Shown here: positions 5,610 to 12,181 of the stretch, piece after piece
Layout: every line of letters begins with the position of its first letter
How positions within the stretch are numbered: position 1 is the first letter of the stretch
Source: Gammaproteobacteria bacterium
GTDB lineage: Bacteria > Pseudomonadota > Gammaproteobacteria > SZUA-21
NCBI GenBank assembly: GCA_003233075.1
Contig: QIKQ01000153.1
Coordinates: 1 to 12,181, forward strand
DNA: 12,181 nucleotides
Direction of reading: 5' to 3'
The notes under the pieces: generated by a model
What the model was told of the DNA's origin: nothing
Databases searched by the model: none
Seen by the model: only the letters and a program-made list of their open reading frames with translations
Program-made: the position numbers and the translations under genes

Positions 5610-8600
5610 TTATTTTTTAAATTGCTGCGTGTTTTGTTCTTTCGGGCTGACATTCAGTATAAGCGTAGGACTCTTGCCAAAGACGTCTGGGTCATACATT
5701 TCTTCTGCATGAGTAGGCATGACAGTGAACTTGCCAGGGGCAATAGCTTGAGCTACATAAGATAAGTGATAATTACCGGCAGGTAAATATTCAGAATAAT
5801 ATCTCACCGAATGATGTAGTATTTCGCGGTGATAAAAACTCCAGAAAGAATAGCCATAAGAACGCCAATTATTGAATTTAAACCAGAAAGATCCACCGGC
5901 ATAGGTCGCTTTGGCTTTCGCGGCATCTACTTTTGATGCAGTTGCTAGCTGGGTGTTGACAGGTTCGAGTCCACCAGGCACTGCGTCGTTTACAACGACA
6001 AAATGACGCGCTGCAGCTAAACTCACATAGAGGTCAACTCTGACAAGTTCACCTTGTTTTAATTGCATAGGCGATTTCAAAATGATCCATTTGCCATCAC
6101 GCTCTACACTGTATTCGCGATTGACAGAAATTCCAGAATTAATTGGTTTCTCGTTTAGTTTTTTAGGTGAATAATGAACTTGGGCAGAATAGTAGTATCG
6201 GCCTTTGCCTTTTTTGTCTATTTTTAAGGAATAAGACTTGCCAGGATCTTTTGCAGTTATTGCGCGTGAGAAGGATTTGCTTTTATCACGAAAGGATTTG
6301 AAATTAGCTTGTCCTAATAGCTGTGTATCAATAAAAGATGTAATTTGATAATTAGGTTTTGATTTTTCGTATATTCGGCTGTACTCGATAAGAGCATTCA
6401 TGCAAAACATATTTTCCTGGGTGTTTTCCCATCTACTTTTTCGTTTTCTAGACTGGGTAATAGTTCTTACGAGTTTAAATGGTATATCAGTTGCTGCGAC
6501 CTTTTTCTGTGACTCGTAGGCAAGTCGTGCGCTTAATATTGAACATTGACTTCGTAAGGAAGAACTTAGTAAATGACTATACTGCTCGCTAAGCGTTTCT
6601 GTGTAAATATATTTTCCGCCTGTTTCATTGGCAAAGCTTTGTATTTCGTCAACTACTTTTTTCTGCATAGCCATAGAACCAGGGAAATAGGTCAAAGCTT
6701 TCAGAAAATGAGACTTGCCAAAGAGGCTCATGTCCTTAGTGTGTTTCATATAAAGCTTTAAGGTCGAGAGTTTAATTTTTCGATGATAGGCTAAGGCATT
6801 TAGTGCGACCGCATGCACGGTGGATTTCATGCCACTGGAATAATAACCTGGAAAGGACTTTTTCTTTATTAGTTTTAGCAAATAGCGATGTAATTTATTT
6901 TCGACATCGACTGGTATTTTGTGCGTGCTTTGCTTAAACCAAGTGAATGCGAGAGCAGTGTATGCACTTAAATATGGGCTCACGTACTTATTTTCAGGCC
7001 GATAATAAACCATGCCGCCATTAGGTGCTTGATGACCTTGTGCCATGCTTATGGTTTTGTCACTAAGTGATTTGCTTCCAGGCCAAACAAATGATTTCGG
7101 TAAATAGGCACGCAAGTTCTGGTAGTGCGAGGCCATGACACCCTTAGTGAGTTTTTGTTCCCAGCAAATATAGGGGTAATTTTTAAGGTACTTAAAAGCA
7201 CCGCTTAAATTAGCGATGACTGTAGGTGAGACATTAAGTTGAATCTTGCCGACACCAGTTCGAATATCATTTGGTATTTTGATTGCTTCGCTTATAGATT
7301 GCTGGGTACTGGTGCCGTAGGTCGCACCGACATGCAATGCTTTTTGCTTTCTCACCTGCAGGTTAAGTTGTAGTGCATCAGAACCGCTACTTGATGTGGC
7401 CACAGCTTTAAATTGTATTTTGCCCGCTAGCTTGGAAGCAATTTTTAGGCTTACAATATTTCGCTTAAAGGGTTCTGCTTTGATACTAAAGGTTTTGCTA
7501 ATAGTATTAGCTTTAGACTCGGTTTTTATTTGGCCCGTCGCGCTAATATCAATTTTAACTGTTTGAGTTTGTTTCGTTCTATTCATGACGATAAAGCGAG
7601 CCTGAAATTCATCGCCTGCAGTGACTTGATTCGGCAAGGCTGAGCGTATTTCGAGTGCTTGATTGACAATAAATTTGCCTTCGCCCAAACCTAACTTTTC
7701 TTTTTTATCGTTGGCGACAACAATAATTTTCCAAGCAGTTAAATTATCAGGTGCGGTAAAGTTAATTTTGGCCTTGCCGGATTTATCTGTTTTTAAACTG
7801 CCATTCCAGTAACTTAAAAATTTAAATAATGAGCGAACTTTAATGTCTTTTTGGGCTGGCGCTGGTTTTTTGTTTGATTTGCTTTCTTCGTCAGCCTCTA
7901 CTCTGTCGCCACCGGAAAATGAATTGAACCGGCCGAGCACGGATTTACTTTTAGTGCTAGGCTGGGCGCGTCTCATTTGCGCCATTTCTCGGTTGCTACT
8001 TTTAAGAGCCAGTATTTTTTTTCTGGCTTGTCGTTTGTTTAATTCTGTTTTAGCTTCTTCCAGAGATTTTTTCTTTAGCAATTGCACTAATAAATTGTAA
8101 TTTGTTACATTAAGTTGGCTTAGCTTATATAAACCAGCGTGGGCATCGTAATAAATTTTTCCGCTGGAAATTAAATCATAGACAGATTGATCAACGACCG
8201 CAATTGCGAGTTCTGCCTGGGTATTTTTCTTTTCATGGTTGCTGACTTGTATGTTTGCTTTAATTTTATCCCTCGGCTGGTATTCGTTTTTCTCGGTTTT
8301 AATGTTGATAAAAAGACTTTTATTATCGCCGGTGACGGGTATGCGCGCTGATCCAATTCGAATAGGTGAGCCATTTTCTTTATTTGTTAGCGATTGGTCC
8401 CCTTTTGGAGAAATGAGTACTACAGATAAGTAAAATCCGGGTAGATAGCTATCTTTTATTTTAAATTCAAGTGTGTCCACTGCGTACTTAAAATCAGTTA
8501 CCCAACTATCAATAACGCCCAAACGTTCGATGCTGACAAGTGCCTTGGCCCCGGGAAACGGATTTTGTATCATGACTCGAGCAGTATCGCCAACGCGATA

Positions 8601-11540
8601 CGATTTTTTCTCAGGCACTATAGTGGCAGAAAATTTCGATTTGTTACGCCAGATTATTCTTTCCTTGCCGGTGGCCCAGCGTTCCAGTTTAGAAGTATGA
8701 ACTTGTCCCTTAGAATTTTTTACAGTGGCGATAAAGCGATAATATCCAGCTCGCTTAGGCGTGAAGTTACAATTGACTGGCGTTAGTGCAGATTTAGCTG
8801 TGCACTCAGATGTGTCCAGCCATTTATACTCAATCTTAGAAAGAGTGCTGCCGTGCGCACCTTTGGTCTTTTTAATAATTTGTTGTCGATATTGAATATT
8901 AACTTCAATATCAATATCTTTGACTATTTCTTTTTGTGCGTTGGCAACTAATAACATTAAAGATGATTTTTCGTTTTCTTTCATCAGCCACTTTTTGTGT
9001 TTTACGCCAACGTAGAAGTCTAAGCCAGCGTAATTAGCAGCGTTTTGTTTCGCGCTAAATTTACCTCGATCATCAGCAACAGCGGATTCGATTGAGAGTA
9101 GGCCGTATTGAACCATATTGTTTTGTAACTTAAAGTTGTGCGTGTTCTTACCGGCTTTGTCCAGATTCTTGATTGTCTGATTAATGCGACGTTTGTAATG
9201 AGAGTTAATATGAAAATAAAAGCCATTCGCGATGGGTTGAGTGACGATAAAGCTAGCGCTAGATAAAAAACTTGATACGCGCACTTTAGCATTAGCATAA
9301 GGTCCGCCAGCATGCAATTTAGCTTGTGTGTTAATTATTAAGGAATCTCCTGGCAGGTAAGTCTTTTTATCCAATTTGTTTTTGACATGAAATGATGCGG
9401 GTTTAAAATCCGTCACGAGTACACGCATTGGAAACAAACTATTATTATAAAACGATGGTGTTAATTGGAATTGATAATAACCAGCGGCATTCGATTTGCT
9501 AGTCTTAAATTTATCTGTGAAACTACCGAATTCATTGAGTTTAATTTTATGCTTTGAATAGACAGTTTTACCTAAAGGGTCTTTCACCAAAAGTTTGTAA
9601 AAGTTTCGTGGTGCTTTAATTAAGCCAAAGTTGCCTTGGTCACGGACTAGCAATTTAAATTGAATAGTGTCGCCGAGTTTATAGACGCCTTGAGCGCTAA
9701 AACCCCAGGCTTTAATGTATTGATTTGGATTATTGCTGGGTTGGTAATAATAACGGTGCCGATAGTAGCGGCGACCATTATTTACTTTGAAATAATGATT
9801 TATTGGTAAGTATGCGATATCTCCTTGGTGTTCAACTCGAAGGTAAAGCATTGAATTCTTGTAGCTATAATTATTGATCAATTTGTTTTTTGGATCAAGG
9901 TCACGTTTGCTTGGTAAAGTCGCAATGCCAAATTCGTTTGTTTTGGTGGTAAAAGCGAGAGGGTGTTTTAATGCGAGATCATCTAATTGACTGTTTATTA
10001 TTTCAATCTTGGCGCCTTTCACGATTTGACCATTGTCAATTCGCGTCACCCAGGCGAGGCTATTATAATAACCAAGTTTTAGGTGGACCTGAAATGGCGT
10101 GACTTGAGTAAAAAATGAATTACTTTTGCCAAGATTTGGCGATCCCCAGGTTACTGTTTTGGGCTTAGATTTCCATCGTCCGATGATTAGACCGGATTCT
10201 CCATTTAAGATTTTATTTAGATCCAATGGAATAATTTGCGTCTGATTCCAGACGCGCCTAATAGTGTGAGTCAATTTTTGATTAGACTTACGTTTTTTGG
10301 CGCTTATGACCTTGTAGGTGAAATCCAGCTGTTTAATATTCATTGATGTAAAAGGAAATACAGGTGTCTTTGATTTTTCTACAATACTCACTGTCTGCAT
10401 GGGGTAGACATAGGGCTTATAATGCGCAGTTGAAAACTTGGATTTTAAGTTATTTTTTAATTTTCGATTAAATAAATCGAGAATGGCATTTTGATTAATC
10501 GATATTTTGTACCTTGTATTTGCTTTTATTAGCGAACCAATGCTAAAGGTATATTCATGACCTTTATAATATCGTCCTCTTAGTGAGCCGTAATTGTAAG
10601 ATCTAATGGCTTTTAATTTTTTATCGTAACCTTTTATTTTTGGTGTAATTTCGAGAGCTTCAATTAGAGTTTTGATATCAATTGGCGCGGAAAATCGTAA
10701 TTGAACACCGTGTTCTGGTCGGCATTTATTAGACTTGATCAGTTGAGATTTAAATTTTAGCCATTTATTCTTTTTGCTATAACATCTTAAGCCCATATAT
10801 TTAAAATTGGGGAAAGTGTGGAAATTAATTACTTTTCTTTTCTCAATGCCTTTCATTGTTCCTTGTTTTGAAACAATACCAGGCTCGATCATCAGCTTAA
10901 CCTTTGCATACTTGGGTAATTTCTTTAAGGGTTGAATGTTCCAAAATTGTTGGTATGGTTTCGCTTGCTTGGAATGATATGGTTTTACTTCAACTGCATA
11001 CTTCTTCTTTTTTGAGATGAAGAAGACATGTTTTTTAACAGATTCTTTTAGGACCCGCTGGTTAAATCTCAATTCAACAAGGGGGGTGCTCGGCGATAAC
11101 CATTTTTTTATGTAGGAATAATTTGTTCGAGGTCGTTGAGTGATAAAAGTATGTGTCTTGGTTCTTTTTAAAATTTTCTGACTTAGTGATTTAAAGCCGG
11201 GTTTAATGCTTAACTTGTAACGAGTCGAATATTTGAGCCGAGTTTTATTATTTAATTGGCATGCAAGTGTATTCGAATTTAACCAGCGCCATTCGCATTG
11301 AACCTCAGGGCTAATGCTAATTGGGATCGACTTGGTGTCCACCTCCATTTTGCCGATCGCTACCATAGCTTGATTGAACTTGATTACAATTTGGCGTTTG
11401 GCTGGTACATCTTTTCCAGCAGGAGTAATGCGTAAAATTTTAAGTGCTTTATTGCTTTTAGTTAGATTTGAGGAGTCAAATGCAGCCAATATATTTTGGC
11501 AGAAAAATAATCCTATAAAGGCGCTCAAATAAACTTTCAT
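5610..11540 (-). CDS. Alpha-2-macroglobulin, YfhM type, thioester intact
   Basis: A large predicted periplasmic protease trap of 1976 residues, longer than E. coli YfhM. A Sec signal peptide covers about 1-20 (cleavage near ILA-AF). No lipobox is present, because Cys14 follows LFF. Ig/MG-like domains fill about 34-380 and 480-1070, including YKLGDTIQFK (620-629). MG6 starts near 1076; a Lys/Arg/Ser-rich bait-like stretch covers about 1170-1235. The A2M domain follows (WNGSLKTDKSG, FTAPDNLTAW, about 1237-1290). The thioester motif is Cys1459-Trp-Glu-Gln1462, leading the helical TED (about 1435-1750). The C-terminal domain ends with HREILHHSV, YLPAGNYH and HAEEMYDPDVFGKS, typical of this family. 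The remaining eight cysteines fall in local pairs. AGGAG at 11546-11550 supports the ATG. PbpC is not adjacent. Confidence 0.95.
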   Translation of the reverse strand: MKVYLSAFIGLFFCQNILAAFDSSNLTKSNKALKILRITPAGKDVPAKRQIVIKFNQAMVAIGKMEVDTKSIPISISPEVQCEWRWLNSNTLACQLNNKTRLKYSTRYKLSIKPGFKSLSQKILKRTKTHTFITQRPRTNYSYIKKWLSPSTPLVELRFNQRVLKESVKKHVFFISKKKKYAVEVKPYHSKQAKPYQQFWNIQPLKKLPKYAKVKLMIEPGIVSKQGTMKGIEKRKVINFHTFPNFKYMGLRCYSKKNKWLKFKSQLIKSNKCRPEHGVQLRFSAPIDIKTLIEALEITPKIKGYDKKLKAIRSYNYGSLRGRYYKGHEYTFSIGSLIKANTRYKISINQNAILDLFNRKLKNNLKSKFSTAHYKPYVYPMQTVSIVEKSKTPVFPFTSMNIKQLDFTYKVISAKKRKSNQKLTHTIRRVWNQTQIIPLDLNKILNGESGLIIGRWKSKPKTVTWGSPNLGKSNSFFTQVTPFQVHLKLGYYNSLAWVTRIDNGQIVKGAKIEIINSQLDDLALKHPLAFTTKTNEFGIATLPSKRDLDPKNKLINNYSYKNSMLYLRVEHQGDIAYLPINHYFKVNNGRRYYRHRYYYQPSNNPNQYIKAWGFSAQGVYKLGDTIQFKLLVRDQGNFGLIKAPRNFYKLLVKDPLGKTVYSKHKIKLNEFGSFTDKFKTSKSNAAGYYQFQLTPSFYNNSLFPMRVLVTDFKPASFHVKNKLDKKTYLPGDSLIINTQAKLHAGGPYANAKVRVSSFLSSASFIVTQPIANGFYFHINSHYKRRINQTIKNLDKAGKNTHNFKLQNNMVQYGLLSIESAVADDRGKFSAKQNAANYAGLDFYVGVKHKKWLMKENEKSSLMLLVANAQKEIVKDIDIEVNIQYRQQIIKKTKGAHGSTLSKIEYKWLDTSECTAKSALTPVNCNFTPKRAGYYRFIATVKNSKGQVHTSKLERWATGKERIIWRNKSKFSATIVPEKKSYRVGDTARVMIQNPFPGAKALVSIERLGVIDSWVTDFKYAVDTLEFKIKDSYLPGFYLSVVLISPKGDQSLTNKENGSPIRIGSARIPVTGDNKSLFINIKTEKNEYQPRDKIKANIQVSNHEKKNTQAELAIAVVDQSVYDLISSGKIYYDAHAGLYKLSQLNVTNYNLLVQLLKKKSLEEAKTELNKRQARKKILALKSSNREMAQMRRAQPSTKSKSVLGRFNSFSGGDRVEADEESKSNKKPAPAQKDIKVRSLFKFLSYWNGSLKTDKSGKAKINFTAPDNLTAWKIIVVANDKKEKLGLGEGKFIVNQALEIRSALPNQVTAGDEFQARFIVMNRTKQTQTVKIDISATGQIKTESKANTISKTFSIKAEPFKRNIVSLKIASKLAGKIQFKAVATSSSGSDALQLNLQVRKQKALHVGATYGTSTQQSISEAIKIPNDIRTGVGKIQLNVSPTVIANLSGAFKYLKNYPYICWEQKLTKGVMASHYQNLRAYLPKSFVWPGSKSLSDKTISMAQGHQAPNGGMVYYRPENKYVSPYLSAYTALAFTWFKQSTHKIPVDVENKLHRYLLKLIKKKSFPGYYSSGMKSTVHAVALNALAYHRKIKLSTLKLYMKHTKDMSLFGKSHFLKALTYFPGSMAMQKKVVDEIQSFANETGGKYIYTETLSEQYSHLLSSSLRSQCSILSARLAYESQKKVAATDIPFKLVRTITQSRKRKSRWENTQENMFCMNALIEYSRIYEKSKPNYQITSFIDTQLLGQANFKSFRDKSKSFSRAITAKDPGKSYSLKIDKKGKGRYYYSAQVHYSPKKLNEKPINSGISVNREYSVERDGKWIILKSPMQLKQGELVRVDLYVSLAAARHFVVVNDAVPGGLEPVNTQLATASKVDAAKAKATYAGGSFWFKFNNWRSYGYSFWSFYHREILHHSVRYYSEYLPAGNYHLSYVAQAIAPGKFTVMPTHAEEMYDPDVFGKSPTLILNVSPKEQNTQQFKK

Positions 11541-11557
11541 TGTTTCTCCTCGTGATC

Positions 11558-11568
11558 GGATATTATCC
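11558..11568. promoter_or_regulatory. 11-nt palindrome just before macroglobulin RBS
   Basis: ggata-t-tatcc lies 8 bp upstream of the macroglobulin Shine-Dalgarno sequence. It may be an operator half-site pair or chance. On the minus strand, tactat copies near 11610 and 11635 could be weak -10 elements, but no convincing -35 accompanies them. Confidence 0.2.
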
Positions 11569-11649
11569 TGCTCTTTGTGCAGCAGACTAATTCCCTCGCC
11601 GTTTTCATAGTAGATTTTTCATTCAAACCTAAATAGTAAATTAAACTTA

Positions 11650-11796
11650 CCCGCAGCTTGCTGCGGGCACAACCCATTGGGGGTTTCCAAAGGGGGAGAA
11701 TGGAATTATCCCCCTTTGGTCGCCCGAGCGAATTCACTTCGTGCGGAGCGAAATCTATTAGGAAAAACTACCCCGCAGCTTGCGGCAGGGTAGTTT
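11650..11796. repeat. Cluster of hairpins flanked by a 12-bp direct repeat
   Basis: Three strong hairpins in 147 bp: 11650-11667 (cccgcagc, tt, gctgcggg); 11687-11719 (11-bp arms ccaaaggggga/tccccctttgg, 11-nt loop); 11765-11796 (aaactaccc/gggtagttt). The 12-mer cccgcagcttgc occurs in the same orientation at 11650-11661 and 11772-11783, inside the first and last hairpins. GC content is well above the surroundings. A 66-codon minus-strand frame (GTG 11737 to TGA 11537) runs through it and looks spurious. The whole resembles a non-autonomous dispersed repeat about 110 bp upstream of the macroglobulin gene. Confidence 0.75.
11765..11796. terminator. Possible bidirectional terminator hairpin
   Basis: The 9-bp arms 11765-11773 and 11788-11796 enclose ccccgcagcttgcggca-type sequence that can also fold as ccgca/tgcgg. 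On the minus strand the stem runs into a TTTTT tract; on the plus strand it ends in tttatta. Either direction could terminate weakly. No gene needing termination is seen on either side, so this may simply be one part of the repeat cluster. Confidence 0.35.
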
Positions 11797-12046
11797 ATTA
11801 AACTAGATGCTCACAAACTGGGCATTACGCGTACCTCTGTACACAGTATATTAAGTATGCGTGAAACCTAGGGTTCATCCAAGACTAGGTATGTAAATAT
11901 TAAGTAAGATTATTAGCTTGATCGATTTGAGCAAAATATCGACTAGAGGCGACATAGTGTTATACATTCAGGATAAGAAAAGTTGCTAAATTTAGCGACA
12001 ATTGGACTATTTTAAATCGAAATAGGCAGTAGCTTGACGTATTTTA

Positions 12047-12067
12047 GAAATAGGAAATAGGAAATAG
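12047..12067 (+). repeat. Tandem heptamer gaaatag x3
   Basis: Three perfect head-to-tail copies of gaaatag at 12047-12053, 12054-12060 and 12061-12067, followed by a partial aaata. A fourth isolated copy is at 12019-12025. This is probably a small slippage repeat. Iteron-like protein binding is possible, but nothing else here supports a replication origin. Confidence 0.7.
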
Positions 12068-12139
12068 AAATACAGCATGTTTTCGCTAAACAGCTAGCCC
12101 GCTTTTCTCACAGCACTTCGTAGCGAGACGGATTATCAG

Positions 12140-12156
12140 AACTCGCGCAGCGAGTT
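12140..12156. repeat. 7-bp hairpin with GCA triloop
   Basis: aactcgc (12140-12146) and gcgagtt (12150-12156) pair perfectly around gca. The core GCGCAGC is the same as in the hairpin at 147-169, although the arms differ. A weaker relative (ttcg/cgag, loop tag) lies at about 12118-12125. Confidence 0.55.
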
Positions 12157-12181
12157 AAGTGTATCCTTAATGAAGCCCGAA

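Larger units (their letters stand above)
11797..12181. other. Right-edge non-coding stretch
   Basis: No gene is supported over about 385 bp. Visible items: a 6-bp inverted repeat at about 11868-11893 (acctag/ctaggt), a 12-bp palindrome gctaaatttagc at 11985-11996, the heptamer tandem at 12047-12067, and a GC-richer tail from about 12090. In the tail, agcccg recurs near 12096 and 12174, and small hairpins appear. The tail reads like another dispersed repeat running off the window. Confidence 0.4.

Noticed and set aside
6573..9313. Several short ORFs on both strands inside the macroglobulin gene (for example 7843-8100 and 8473-8786 plus, 9020-9313 minus)
   Set aside because: They overlap a continuous, domain-supported reading frame and look like frame shadows.
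11537..11737. 66-codon minus-strand ORF overlapping the macroglobulin start by the sequence ATGA
   Set aside because: It begins at GTG without a ribosome binding site and runs straight through the hairpin cluster. The overlap is probably accidental, and the macroglobulin has its own strong AGGAG.
12019..12067. Plasmid-type iteron origin
   Set aside because: Only three tandem 7-mers and one stray copy are present, with no DnaA-box cluster, rep gene or AT-rich unwinding design beyond background.
4717..12156. CRISPR array
   Set aside because: Repeats are palindromic and irregular, with no evenly spaced unique spacers and no cas genes.

Overview
The window is AT-rich (GC in the high thirties per cent by eye). 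It carries ordinary bacterial genes with Shine-Dalgarno-like sites and long intergenic gaps holding palindromes. The PykA-type pyruvate kinase and the YfhM-type alpha-2-macroglobulin point to a low-GC gammaproteobacterium. I cannot name a genus. No tRNA, rRNA, CRISPR array, transposase or phage gene was seen.

Layout from left to right. (1) 1-223 is a repeat-like left edge with small hairpins and no confident gene. (2) 224-1463, minus strand, holds a small single-TM protein whose N-terminus looks like the YqhA/UPF0114 family. It is followed 7 nt later by a class 3 lipase that I start at a GTG (1153). (3) 1464-1859 is a divergent intergenic region with three successive AT-rich hairpins. (4) 1860-3362, plus strand, is pyruvate kinase, standing alone. 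(5) 3363-3866 is a 504 bp gap without a gene. (6) 3867-4646, plus strand, is an unrecognised protein with membrane helices, a possible coiled coil and an ankyrin-like C-terminus. (7) 4647-4923 lies between convergent genes and holds a nested inverted-repeat element. (8) 11540 down to 4924, minus strand, is a two-gene unit: a 1976-residue alpha-2-macroglobulin with an intact thioester motif, then an alpha/beta hydrolase whose ATG is 2 nt after the macroglobulin stop. (9) 11541-12181 is non-coding, with a hairpin cluster at 11650-11796 and short tandem heptamers.

The main functional unit is the macroglobulin-hydrolase pair. The macroglobulin should act in the periplasm as a protease trap. The hydrolase has no export signal, and its tight spacing suggests translational coupling rather than a shared location. 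The usual partner of YfhM-type macroglobulins, the penicillin-binding protein PbpC, is not next to it here. I see no defence island or clear new system. The best leads are the macroglobulin-hydrolase pairing, the TM/ankyrin-like protein and the structured intergenic repeats.
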